A stretch of 64,000 nt of DNA from Epithemia pelagica (lineage: Eukaryota > Bacillariophyta > Bacillariophyceae > Surirellales > Surirellaceae), in the NCBI GenBank assembly GCA_946965045.2, contig OX337236.1, positions 744,001 through 808,000 of the forward strand, written 5' to 3'. Shown piece after piece: positions 33,258 to 43,548 of this stretch. How positions within the stretch are numbered: position 1 is the stretch's first letter; each line of letters opens with the position of its first letter. The notes below the pieces were generated by a model that was not told the origin of the DNA, did not search any database, and worked only from the letters and a program-made list of their open reading frames with translations. A program made the position numbers and the translations under genes.

Positions 33258-34006
33258 GATTCTCACCGAAAACTAGGTGAAACCTACAACTCATCGAATG
33301 ATGCTAGTATTTTATGGCATCCGATGACATTTTCCTAAAAGTGAGAAAAGAATGTCGGCATGCTCGCGAAACTATAAATTTGGCCACGGCATGCTCGCAG
33401 TGCACGCGTTATCGGCGACCGCTCGGATATTAACTATGGCCCAACACGTGCGCGCCCAAAACTATCACGTGCGCGCCTCTACTATCCGAGTACGCGCATC
33501 CACGATTCGACCTAACGGTCTATGTAATCAAAGCACGAATCACGATCACGCGAGACCATATCTCTGTTCCCACAAATCCAAGAATGCAAACAGCAACGCG
33601 CCCAGGACAAGACTTATACCACGACAAAGCAAGAGCTGTTGCATCCCATACATGTTATCCATCACCCTATACATTCAATATACACCAATGCCGGTCTACT
33701 CCAACCAGTGAGGACCTATCACACCAGATCCATGGCCGTATGCAAGAGCCAGGACTTCGGCACCGTCAACCACCTTAGTTAGTAATCATCTCACAATCAT
33801 TAATATCACCATTTTAACACTCATCTTAAGACTAACCTCTTATCAGTGGACCGACTGCCCCCACCCACGGCGGACTTCGACTTGCAACTCTTCTCTGACC
33901 CGTGGAGGATTGTTGTATCGGTTGGTGATTCGATTGTCGGCTCAGCGAGCCTTTTACCTATCCTACCTATCTGTCTAACCCCTGTTGAATCGAGAGAAGT
34001 TTATCA
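33252..34006 (+). repeat. 3' LTR
   Basis: 755 bases, matching the 5' LTR except for a missing 3 bases. Its end supplies a chance reading frame of 10 residues and a stop (33975) to the interrupted minus-strand Crinkler/RHS-like gene. Confidence 0.93.
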
Positions 34007-35606
34007 CCCATTGATCAAAGTATGGGGTCATGTCCAACGGTTTCTTCTCCACGTTGCCCTGAAAGCGTTGGGCTTGGTAGGTTGGTGCGATTTCCTCTGG
34101 CACAACAAACACTGCAGGATACGTTGTCCTTGGACCAAACAGGCCGTCAAAGTACACCTTCGCATTGTAGGCACCACTGTTTTTGAGGTCGTGAGTCGTG
34201 GCGATTGTCATTTGTAGAGGATAAGCGTTGCCGTCCGTGTGAAAATAGAAACAGTCGAAAGTGGGAAAGTTGGTTGTTGTGGGCCACAGGAGAGTCGTAG
34301 CAAAAGAGTTTTGGCCTGCAGCAATACGGATGATATTGTAGGGAACGGTTGCAGTCGAAACCGTGTTTGTCTCGATGACAACAGGTGTTCCCAGTGCTGG
34401 GACTTGCAACGAAAAGCTCGCCTTGCCACTCAAGCTTCGGACAACAAATGAACCACCTGCCTGCAGCGTCCGAATAGCATACGCTTCAAAAAGAGCTCCA
34501 GCATAACCTTGCGCGCCAGACATTGGCGCCAAATTTTGTCTTGCTTCTTTCAGCTTCGCGGCAGTTTCAGCAGCAAGTTTCTTGGCAACTAGCCGCTCGG
34601 CATAACGCGAGACGAGCTCAAATCGGGGGACTTCATCATAACTATCAACCTTCCAAAGCACTAGAGAGTGCACCATGAAATTTTCGACGGCCGTGGTTGT
34701 TGCTCGCATTGAAACCATCCTCATTTTAGCGGAAGAGTCGACATCCAGAACAGCTTCTTCTACTTTGAGCTTGGCATTGCCTTGCTCGAAGAGATATCGC
34801 GTAATACCATTCATGTAGCGAAAATTTGTTTTGACAACATCCCCTGTAACACCAATTATGGCTGCGATGGCAAGCGCCTCCTCTTCACTAAGAGCTGGCA
34901 TCGTGAAGGATTTGCGATTGGAGATGATGAACGAGTCTTGCATATTCTTCACGTACAAGCTAGGTGACGCAGCCATGATCACCGTTCCCCGGAAACCGGT
35001 TAGATTAATAGGTAAGGAACATCCATCCATCGCAATGAGAGTTGTAGTAGTCATATGCTCAGCCAGGTTCTCTTTCACTTTTCCAAACACTCCTTCCAGC
35101 ACCTTTCGACCTCCCTCCCACACTTGACAGATGGCATTTTCGTCCTCTACATTCCTAGCACTTTTTCCCGCGTGACAAAGTATCGTTTTTCCAAAATAGT
35201 TTCGAGTTCGTACCAAAAAATAGGCCAGAAAAGTGGATTTGCCGATTCCTGAAGACCCGCGAATGATGAACAGCTTCATCCTCATCTTGTCCTCTACAAT
35301 TTGAGTTGCTTTGCCTGTCGGAAGCTGTTCACCGATGGACTGTACAATGTCTTCGTAGCACGAACGAACGTAGGCTTCTTTATACCGACCAAAAGGCTTA
35401 CCAACATTCGTCAAATTCAGCGGATCGTTCTTCTGCGCGGCGCTTACAGCGTCCTCAAGAAACGACAAAGGTACGGAGTAACATTCATGGAGCGGTGCGT
35501 TCTTCGCCCTTTTCTTCGCTCTTACATCCTCGTTTTCGTAGGTTTCATTTCTATCCGTTTCTACTGTGGCAGGGACTTCGAAAGCTACACCAGAAATATC
35601 CGCCAT
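34007..35606 (-). pseudogene. Crinkler/RHS-type NTPase-nuclease gene, 3' end interrupted by the retrotransposon
   Basis: About 531 residues from the ATG at 35606 to the insertion point. A P-loop SSGIGKSTFLAYF lies at about 112-124 and a Walker-B-like TLIAMDG near 195. The C-terminal third looks like a PD-(D/E)xK nuclease, with LFEAYAIRTLQAGG and PLQMTIATTH. P-loop NTPase plus nuclease is the layout known for Crinkler (CRN) and trypanosome retrotransposon-hot-spot proteins. The reading frame runs out of the gene into the LTR and stops at 33975. On the far side of the element the old frame has a stop at 10511-10513, so only about four residues were replaced and the protein may still function. 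The first 40 codons upstream of the ATG are antisense helicase sequence. Confidence 0.7.
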
Positions 35607-35674
35607 GGTATCTAGTGCTTCACTGGACTCCCTTCGTGTTCGTGTTGCGATTTTCGATGTGAAAGCGAGGATTT

Positions 35675-35740
35675 GAATTTTGAATACGACCGCCACTTGT
35701 AACTTGTTTATCAAACTTGATGCCAATCATGGCCCTGCGT
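35675..35740 (+). pseudogene. helicase exon fragment
   Basis: About 65 bases nearly identical to 39708-39773 inside the intact helicase gene (TTGAATACGACCGCCACTTG...), with a 3-base deletion near the end. It pairs with the 5' fragment at 9632-10056 as the two sides of one broken gene copy. Confidence 0.75.
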
Positions 35741-36000
35741 TCTGCCTTGTCCACATACTGAGTCGCACAACCAGCTTGGCCCCGTCGCGCAAATAATCCA
35801 TGACATCTTTGGGGGCTGGGAGATGGGGTAATCCTGAGCAGGTCGCTACCTTACCAGTCAGATACTGACTGTGACCTATAGGATTTACCGAACGCTTTTT
35901 CTGAATAAAGAACACTCTAGCGACAAAAGATGATATACTGACTGCTAGTACTATTAAAACCCACCACCACCCGGTTCATAACCGCTACATATTTGTACTG

Positions 36001-36939
36001 CTAGTCATCTTCCACTTCGATCTGAAACACTTTCGCCTCACCATTTTCAATCTTCATCTGAACCAGATTCACCACTGCTCCAAACACCTTGTGATGCCCA
36101 TCCAGATCTCCTCTGTATTTCTCCTTTAAGATATTGTAATGTTTCAGTAAATTGTTGACAGTTTCATGTCTCGCCCTGGCATCAGCCATCATCTTGTCTT
36201 GATAGTCATTTCTTCCAGTAGGTGTGACAAAGTAGCATCCAGAATCGTTGTAACCACCATCAGCAATCACTTTCTCATTCGGTAGTAGCTCTTGAACAAG
36301 CCAGTCTCTGGCAATCCGTAGGTCTGGCCAAGCGCCACAAGGGAATGCACCATTCCACCACACTATCCAGCCAGTTTTCAGGCAGATTCCCACCTCATAC
36401 CTCACACCTGCTCCCTTAAACTTGTGCGAGTACCATTTTGGATCAAAAGGTGACGGTTCCAAAATCCTGAAGTCAGTACCATCCAAACTAATGAAACAGA
36501 CCTGTCCAGGTACACAACAATCAAACCTATTGTCCCATACAATCTGTTATAAGAACAACAGCAATGGTCAGATATGAGGAGGACGACTTCATGGCAAATT
36601 CATGTAGGGCCATGTACTTACATAATTAAGACCACTACACAACAAATTTACAAACACTTTGACCCACTTCCTGTAGGTCTTCCTCGTTGTTTTGGCTATT
36701 GAGACCATAACATCCTCTGTAGCATAGACTTTCAGAAAAGCCAATGTCCACAACAAATGACGAGGCGATGCACCTTTGGGCAATGAACTGTCCAGTTCAT
36801 CCCACACATGAACACAGAGCAAAGGAGACATTCCAAAGTAAGAACGAAAAGCACGTGAGAAATCAAGTGAGTGTGAGTGTCTTGCTCTACCAAGCATTGG
36901 CAGAGCCAAGTTGATGAATATTCGTTGTGTCACCAACAT
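36001..36939 (-). CDS. PIF/Harbinger-like DDE transposase
   Basis: Two exons, 36939-36622 and 36543-36001, joined across a 78-base intron GTAAGT...ATAACAG that keeps frame; 286 residues. The DDE_Tnp_4-type core shows LDGTDF (first Asp), VIADGGYND (second Asp) and ARARHETVNNLLKHY (Glu). The N-terminal exon should carry helix-turn-helix-like DNA binding. It is shorter than many family members (350-450 aa), so an upstream exon may be missed or the gene may be shortened. It is divergent from the companion gene at 37696. Confidence 0.8.
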
Positions 36940-37695
36940 GGTGGGAGAAAACCGCTTTGGAAAATTTGTGTTTGCTCAGTGTGTGTCGCGATGCTGACCA
37001 CACCTTTACTCTGATCTCGGTCTGTCTGTGTGTAGTACTGTCAGTTCATTGGAACAGGTTTTTTGGAATTTCATCACGTTCATTTGATTGGCTGGTCAGT
37101 TGAGCAGCGACACTAAACTTTGTACTGTTCTACATATAGTGACCAATTCGAATTCGTGTCCGGTCATTGGAACCGGCCTGGAACGGTGCAGAAATCGATT
37201 CAAAAATCGTTTTCATTCAAAAACTGGAATTTCTGAATGGCCCTACCTCGCCAACATCCTATTACTTTCTACATCTTAAGCGACCCACATATTGCCCTTA
37301 TCTTGGGTTAACTGTGGGTCGCTTGATTATATCATTTGAACGACTAGAAAGTGTCCTGGGTCGGTTTTGAAAAAACGACCTGGCTCGAAAAAATCGACCC
37401 AGCTCGTTTTTTTAAAACCGACCCAGGACACCTTATAAGTGCCCAATTCACTTGGACGAACGACCCACGGTTGACCCAAGGTAAGGGCAATACGTGGGTC
37501 GCACTACTTTCAGAATTGGAGCCAAATTGGGCATGGCCTCCTCGATTGAAAAATGGAGTCCATGATGAAAACCGACCCAGTCCGGATTTTGGTGAACTGT
37601 TTTTAGGGTCATAATTAGTTTTCGTGCGAACAGACCAGTCTGGTTTTGCACTCCCTCGCGCTTTTGTTTTACGTACTAATAGTACCTATACTCCG
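36940..37695. promoter_or_regulatory. divergent promoter region of the Harbinger-like element
   Basis: Non-coding spacer of about 750 bases between the transposase ATG (36939) and the companion ATG (37696). Apart from the 37280-37502 palindrome I see no recognisable feature. Confidence 0.4.
37280..37502. repeat. 223-bp nested palindrome between the divergent transposon genes
   Basis: Outer arms of about 42 bases, GCGACCCACATATTGCCCTT (37280) against its inverted copy ending at 37502, with few mismatches. Inner arms are perfect over 18 bases, GTGTCCTGGGTCGGTTTT (37351-37368) and its complement (37414-37431). It could be a foldback MITE or a regulatory or transposase-binding structure of the host element. 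Confidence 0.8.
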
Positions 37696-38771
37696 ATGAC
37701 CAGGTCTGGCCGCAACACTTTGGGCGAGGGTGCCCTACTTTCGTGGAATTCAAAGTCAACAGATGCCGAATTCCTTGACAAAATCGTGTCAGAAGGCTTG
37801 ATTTCGGAGAGCGCCACACCCAAATCTGTGTGGTTGGAACACGCTGTTTTCCAAAAGTACAAATTGGAATCATTCAGGTCGGCACTCAACAAAGCCAAAA
37901 GAAAATACCAAGTCCACTTGAAGGATCAACATGAGAGAGAGACTGGTCATGGTCATGAGTTGGGTGGTGGTGAGACGGCCCCATCTATGGATGGAAAGGT
38001 AAGGAACCCCAATGATGGAGATCTCAAACCAGCTCCTTCTTTGTTTGGGTCGTCCAAAGGACAAGGTAAGTGCCAGTGTACACTGTTTGTTTGATTGTTG
38101 AGTCACTGTCCTTACCTGTTGTGGTTTATTGTCTTTTATGACCAGGTGTTGCTGCCAAGGTCGCTCCTGAGTCTGTTGTCAGTGACGATGCTATGGTGAA
38201 GAAAAGGGCGGCAGGATCCATGGCATTACAGGAGACACTACAGGTACAACTACAACAAAAGAGGAAAAAGACGAATGAAGAAGACAGTGGTAATGACATG
38301 ATGAGGAATTGGGAGCCTCCTCATGTCTTGACACAGTGGGTCGACGACAAGAAACAGCGTCATTTGGTGATTTTGGTGGTGTTGCCTACAGGTATTGCAC
38401 ATGAAGACACAACAAATTGCTTGATTGAAGTGGATCCGAGCCAGCTACAGGTACATGTGAAGGTAATTTGGCCTGACAACGCAACTCATATCCATTATCT
38501 AACCCAACACATGCCCAGAGAGTGGCATGTCGAGGAGAAAAACCTACGAATGAAACTTGCTTTGGAAGACGCCATGAATCAGATGCGAAAAAGAGAAACA
38601 GACTTTGTCAGGTCAAAGTTTTCTCTTTCTCTTCCTTTCATGGTCCAAAGCAGGTTCGACTACGAATTTATGTACGACACAACAAACGGATTCAGAGCGT
38701 TGTTGATTTCCCTACATGAGCCGGACGCACAATTTGAAGGCGGCATGAAGCACAAGATGGTGCGTCTGTAA
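37696..38771 (+). CDS. companion protein of the Harbinger-like element
   Basis: Exons 37696-38065 and 38146-38771; the 80-base intron GTAAGT...GACCAG preserves frame. 331 residues. The N-terminal 80 residues are helical and could be a Myb/SANT-like or related DNA-binding fold (AEFLDKIVSEGLI, KYKLESFRSALNKAKRKY). A Gly/Pro-rich linker follows, then a C-terminal domain with WVDDKKQRHLVILVVLP and KFSLSLPFMVQSRFDYEF. Harbinger elements usually encode such a second protein that helps the transposase bind DNA or enter the nucleus; the assignment rests on position. I do not recognise the C-terminal domain. Confidence 0.65.
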
Positions 38772-38966
38772 ATTAATGTAGTATGATTTGGGGCGGTTGC
38801 AAAAACCGGGTGGTGGTGGGCCTAAATCTTTCTATTAGTTCTCTATTTGTCTATGTTCATAGTTTATGCTATAGTACATCGATTAAGCGTTCTGGTCGTG
38901 TTCCGCTTTGTAGTCAGTCTTTGCCTGGAATGACAGCGAGCTGCTCAGGATTACCCCAGCTCCCTG

Positions 38967-39188
38967 TGGTGAACCACAAAAAGGAAAAATGACGCGTCCG
39001 TCGACCATGATCTTTTTTCCAAGATTTCCCAACATAAGGACCAATCACAACAACCCTTAAAAATTTCCTCGTTCGACGCTCAAGTCAGAGATTTTCGTAT
39101 CGGGTAGACGAGCTGTTGGACTGCCACAAGAACTGGAACGAGCAAGACCAGTCGTCATCGTTTGCGGGTTGAAAAGAAGGTTAGCAGA
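38967..39188 (+). promoter_or_regulatory. promoter and 5' UTR of the MOV10-like helicase gene
   Basis: Contains CCAAT at 39041-39045 within AAGGACCAATCACAACAA and an A/T-rich CCTTAAAAATTTCC just after. The block is preserved in three copies in the window (9720-9815, 10250-10350, here), which points to function or recent duplication. The Harbinger-like element lies directly upstream. Confidence 0.5.
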
Positions 39189-42100
39189 ATGCCAGAAAAC
39201 GAGAACAAAAAGAAGAAACGAGGAGGGCGAGGAAGAGGACGAGGACGAGGAGGCCAACCCGGTGGTGGTGGAGGCGCTGGTGGTGGAAACAAGAACAACA
39301 ACAACAAATCGTCCCTCGACGTATATCATGAGAGGGCAATGGCCTTTCACCGATACATTTGCCAACATGACGACGCACGAGAGCGAGCCTCCAATCGTGA
39401 TGGTGCTCATGAAGTCTTTGTCGAGTTTTGGAAACAACAAAACCCCAACAGGACTATTGACAAACGTGAAGAACGGCATTCGGAATCCATGGTCATGGCT
39501 CGATTGCGTCAACGACGCTTGTTACGGTCCAAACGATACGACAATAATGTTCTCATGGTCTTTGCCGATGCCCAAGGCAAGTTGCCTGATGTCCAAGAAC
39601 GCATCTCGATTCGAGACAAGGTCTTGCAACAAAAGGCGGTCAGTCAACAAGACAAGTATGGAGTGTCTGTCCTGGTTCGACCGAGAGACGAGGCGCAAAT
39701 GGTTGATTTGAATACGACCGCCACTTGCAACTTGTTTATCAAACTTGATGCCAATCAATTCATGGCCCTGCTTCCCACAGACATGGCAGCAACCACCTCA
39801 TCTCATGCACCCGAGATTCAATTGGAAAGCATTACCTTGCATGGTCCGCACCGTCAACGGTACAATCTCAATGTTCCCTTTGCCTTGCCTTGGTCCTTGA
39901 CGGAGGATCCAGCCGTACGGGCTGTCACCACCACGGTCACTCCCAAACATATTTCCGTCTTGAGGTGTTCTGTCCAATGCAATTTTACCATGACAATGAT
40001 GGGAGATGAAGAGGGTGGTGCTTCTAGTAACAGCAACAACAACAAAAAGAACAAGAAAAAGAAGAATACCAACAACCAGACTACGAATCGTATCTCCTTT
40101 CACATTGCCCGCTATTTGACCACCAAGGGGACACTCAATTCCGCCATGGAACAAGCCTTGCAACCACGGAGTGAATATCAGAAAAAGGTGATTAAAAAAC
40201 GCGACAAAATTGATGTCGTTCTTCCGCCCGACGATGATGACAACAAGAAAAAATCCTCCGACAATCCCTTGGCCAAATTGCCATATGCTCATATTCCCAA
40301 GGAAATACGAGACTTGCTTGAAACGCGGGAACTGGAGCGGATCTTGGAACAACCTCATGTCGATGACAATCACATACTTCAGGGCTACAAAACGTTTTGG
40401 GAAAACTTGTTGTGGGCCAATGAACATCAAGCCCACAAGGACATCCAATTGTTTGATATGGATCAAGTTCCCTTGCAAAAAGAAGGCAGATCCTACGTCC
40501 TGACCGTTCCTGGATTGGCGGAAAATCGACCCTCGGTCTTGCGCGGCGATATGATCAGGGTGATTTTCCCGGCCAAACGCATGAATATGGGGCGTGTCTC
40601 TCAAGTCCGACTCCTCACGGCCTGTTTGACTCTTAACAAACACTTTGCCAAACAATACAATCCTTCCGTCGACAAGGTCGATGTTCAATTCAGCTTGTCC
40701 CGGACAGTCTTTCGAACCTCCCATTATGGCATGGCTCAAGCCGAAACACATCTTCAAGCACTCATGTTGCAGCCCTCCTTGACTCTTTATCAAGCTCGAT
40801 CACCGACTCCACCGCGTGTGGAACGCAAGCATCAATTTAAGTGGGCCAATCGTCTTTTAAACAAGGAACAACAAGCGGCTGTTCAACAAATTGTGTGGGG
40901 TTCAGCTCGCCCCATGCCATATTGTATTTTCGGACCACCGGGAACGGGCAAAACCAGTACCATTATTGAAGGTACGATGACGACTTGTGACACAATGGCT
41001 TTTTTTCTTGTCCCAAAAGTGAGTGTGCTCTTCCTTGTTGCTGACCCGTGTCGTGTTGTTGTGTATACGTGTGTTGTTTTGTTTTCTACAGGCGTTTACC
41101 AACTTGCCAAAGTTGTTGACAAGCTGTTGGTTGTGGCACCGAGCAACGATGCGGCGGACATTTTGGTGGATCGCGTGTCTTCGTACTTTCCTCCATCGGA
41201 ACTCAAACGTGTCTTGGCCTTTAGTCGAAGTATAGAGACTGTACCCGCCGGTATTCGGCACTACGTTGTGGAACTTTCGGAAGGAGATGGTGGTGTGGGA
41301 GGTACCGTCGGCCAAGCTTCCAAACATGCGAAATGCGACGAAATCATGCGAGGTCGTATTGTTGTAACAACTGTAAACTTGGCCGCCCGTTTGTCATGGA
41401 TGGGAATACCGCGGGGACATTTCAATGTTTTGCTGGTGGATGAAGCCGGACATGCCACGGAACCGGAAGTAATTTCGGTTGCGTCGACGCTCATGGACTT
41501 TAATCCCCAAACGAACAGTTCGAATCCTGGTCAATTGGTCTTGGCAGGAGATCCACGACAATTGGGACCGGTTGTAACTTCGGAATTGTGTCGTCGCTTT
41601 GGACTGGAAGTTTCCTACATGGAACGACTCATGAAAACCGAAGTGTACGGACGACGAGGTGGAACCAAGGCTCAGGGTGTGGGCGGAAAGGAACAAGGTG
41701 TTTTCCCCGGAGAGTTGGTGACCAAACTAGTACGCAATTATCGCTCGCATCCCGCAATTATTAAGTTGCCGAACGAAATGTTTTATGACGGTGAATTGGA
41801 GGCCAAAGCAGATTTCACGGTATCCCACAATCTTCAAAACTGGGAACATTTGCCAGCCAAGGGATTTCCCATTTTGTTTCATGGTGTCGATGGGGAAAAC
41901 ATGCGTGAGGGCAACAGTCCATCATGGTTCAATCCACAAGAGGTAGTGCAGGTTGTGGAGTATGTCAAATTGCTCATGCGAGAAACACGTCCAGCACTCA
42001 AACACGAAGATATCGGTATCATTACACCCTACCATCAACAAGCCCAAAAAATCCGATTTGCCTTGGAGTCGGAAGGCCTGTCCTCTTCGAGATCCGAAGG

Positions 42101-42679
42101 CTCCGCTGGGACCATGGGGCGTCATGGAATCAAGGTCGGCTCGGTGGAGACCTTTCAAGGACAAGAACGCCGCTGTATCATTGTATCCACGGTTCGGGCT
42201 GATGTGGAGCACGTTGCGTCCGATCTGAAATACAATCTTGGTTTTGTGGCAAACGAAAAACGGTTCAATGTTACCATTACGCGTGCGAAAGCTTTGCTGA
42301 TTGTCGTTGGTTGTCCCTCTGTCTTGGCATTGGACAAGGATAACTGGTTTCCCTTTTTGAGTTATTGCCATGAACACAAGGTACGTGCATGAATGAAGCG
42401 AATCTGGAAATCGAGTTAGTCATGCGGTTCGGAAATGCGTTCCAAGGGAGACACTCATCACTGTTCTGATTGATTGTTGGTGGATAACAGGCGTGGTTGG
42501 GCGAAGAATGGGATCCCAAGGACGTTGCCGAGAACACGGAAGTTGCGGAATTGGTGCGACAAGAGAATCTAAAAAAGAACGATAGTGAAGCTCGTCTACG
42601 AGGTGCAGGCGACGATGATGATGATGAAAATGAAGAAACTGTCGAAGAAGGCTTTGCATTTGTCAATCGGGAGGAATAG
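39189..42679 (+). CDS. SF1 RNA helicase, MOV10/SDE3-like (UPF1 superfamily)
   Basis: Three exons, 39189-40971, 41092-42380 and 42491-42679 (introns of 120 and 110 bases, GTACGA...CTACAG and GTACGT...AACAG); 1,086 residues. An N-terminal RGG/Gly/Asn-rich tail suggests RNA binding. The helicase core shows LNKEQQAAVQQIV, Walker A FGPPGTGKTSTIIEG, motif II VDEAGH, motif III LAGDPRQLGP, RNYRSHP, GIITPYHQQ, VETFQGQE and NVTITRAKALLIVVG. The RPMPY before Walker A is typical of MOV10/SDE3, proteins of small-RNA silencing and retroelement control. An acidic exon-3 tail closes it. The first intron sits within Walker A and would leave a 40-codon in-frame insert if retained. Confidence 0.88.
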
Positions 42680-43548
42680 GAGCCAACTTATTTTGAGTAT
42701 GCACAGGCTAAGATCCAGCTACCCCACTGAAATTGAGACACATTGTCGTCGAACCACTCCTAGTATAGTTAACTCTAAAGGACGACAGTCAACAGTACGA
42801 CGAGGAAGGTGCTCCTAGCGGTCCCAGTGCGACCACCGAGTTGTTTCATGCCGCAATGTAGCGTCGAGAATCTACGTTTTGGACAAGAGACTGATTAGGC
42901 GAGAGACAATTACGGGGATCCTACTTACTGCCGATTCATTCACAGTCTTTAGTAAAGATGCCTCTACCAACTTGCGCAAGAGCCCGAACAACAGGGACGA
43001 AGCCATCGACGGCGTTCTCGGCATCATAAATGAGACTTGTCGGTCTGTTCTTCTAACTTGATTTTGCCACTCAAAATACTTTGAAGAAAACATAAAACAT
43101 TCATTTCCAGTCCAGTGGAAGTTTCAAAATGAGTAGCGACGCATTGGTGCTGCAGATTATTGATCGCATGGCCCTGGCTCTCAATAGAATATCGTACGGG
43201 TGTTCGCCGTTGACTGGAGAAACGCCAGCTATTTCTGCATGTGTGAATCCGTGGCATGCAAGCAGGCGTTCAAGTTGCGTCTGTGTCCAATTCATTTGTA
43301 TCCATTGTGGATCTTCGAAGGTTCCATTCGGAAGACGTATTTTCTTTTTCATGTCGTAGGATCCTTTCGCCTCTATCTTGGCGAATGTGAGCCTCGAAGA
43401 AAAAAAAAACACCATTAAAAATCGCTTACTCCTTACTCCTCTAGAAGACAAGAGACAAGGTAAGTTCGCATTAATTGGAAGCCCAGTGAATGGAGTTACC
43501 TAGCATTCCGGCATCTTCTTCAGAATCCAAGACTACACTACCCTCCAA
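42680..43548. other. intergenic; one copy of a repeated mini-exon, otherwise no gene
   Basis: Contains the orphan exon copy described separately (42922-43025). The rest has only short frames. The start of the flavin monooxygenase follows directly. Confidence 0.4.
42922..43025 (-). repeat. orphan exon-like repeat, copy 1
   Basis: 104 bases about 90% identical to 46665-46768. On the minus strand an ATG at 43006 opens 26 codons (MASSLLFGLLRK...NESA) that run exactly to a GTAAGT donor at 42928. No downstream exon can be recognised. Confidence 0.6.

Larger units (their letters stand above)
10530..34006 (+). mobile_element. full-length Copia-type LTR retrotransposon (CoDi-like), carrying a nested DNA transposon
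   Basis: Bounded by two LTRs of 758 and 755 bases that differ only by a 3-base indel, both starting TGTTAGGATTC and ending TTATCA. It is flanked by the 5-base target duplication CCCAT (10525-10529 and 34007-34011). Without the apparent 15-kb nested insertion the element would be about 8.4 kb, in the order LTR, ORF1, gag-like ORF, pol, LTR. Near-identical LTRs mean a very recent insertion. It lies in the 3' end of a Crinkler/RHS-like gene. Confidence 0.93.
35819..38963. mobile_element. PIF/Harbinger-like DNA transposon, autonomous layout
   Basis: Inverted ends share GGAG(A/C)T followed by GGGGTAATCCTGAGCAG and a further (C/G)TCGCT, at 35819 and, reversed, ending at 38963. The 3-base duplication CTG flanks both sides (35816-35818, 38964-38966). 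It carries two divergent genes, a DDE transposase (minus) and a second protein (plus), the usual two-gene plan of this superfamily. A site without the element is preserved in the duplicated flank near 9685-9692. Confidence 0.8.

Noticed and set aside
33975-34006. C-terminal residues of the CRN-like frame encoded by the LTR
   Set aside because: Not native gene sequence; the frame merely reads into the 3' LTR before meeting a stop.
39798-40793. 331-codon minus-strand frame across the helicase gene
   Set aside because: Antisense shadow of a well-supported helicase exon.
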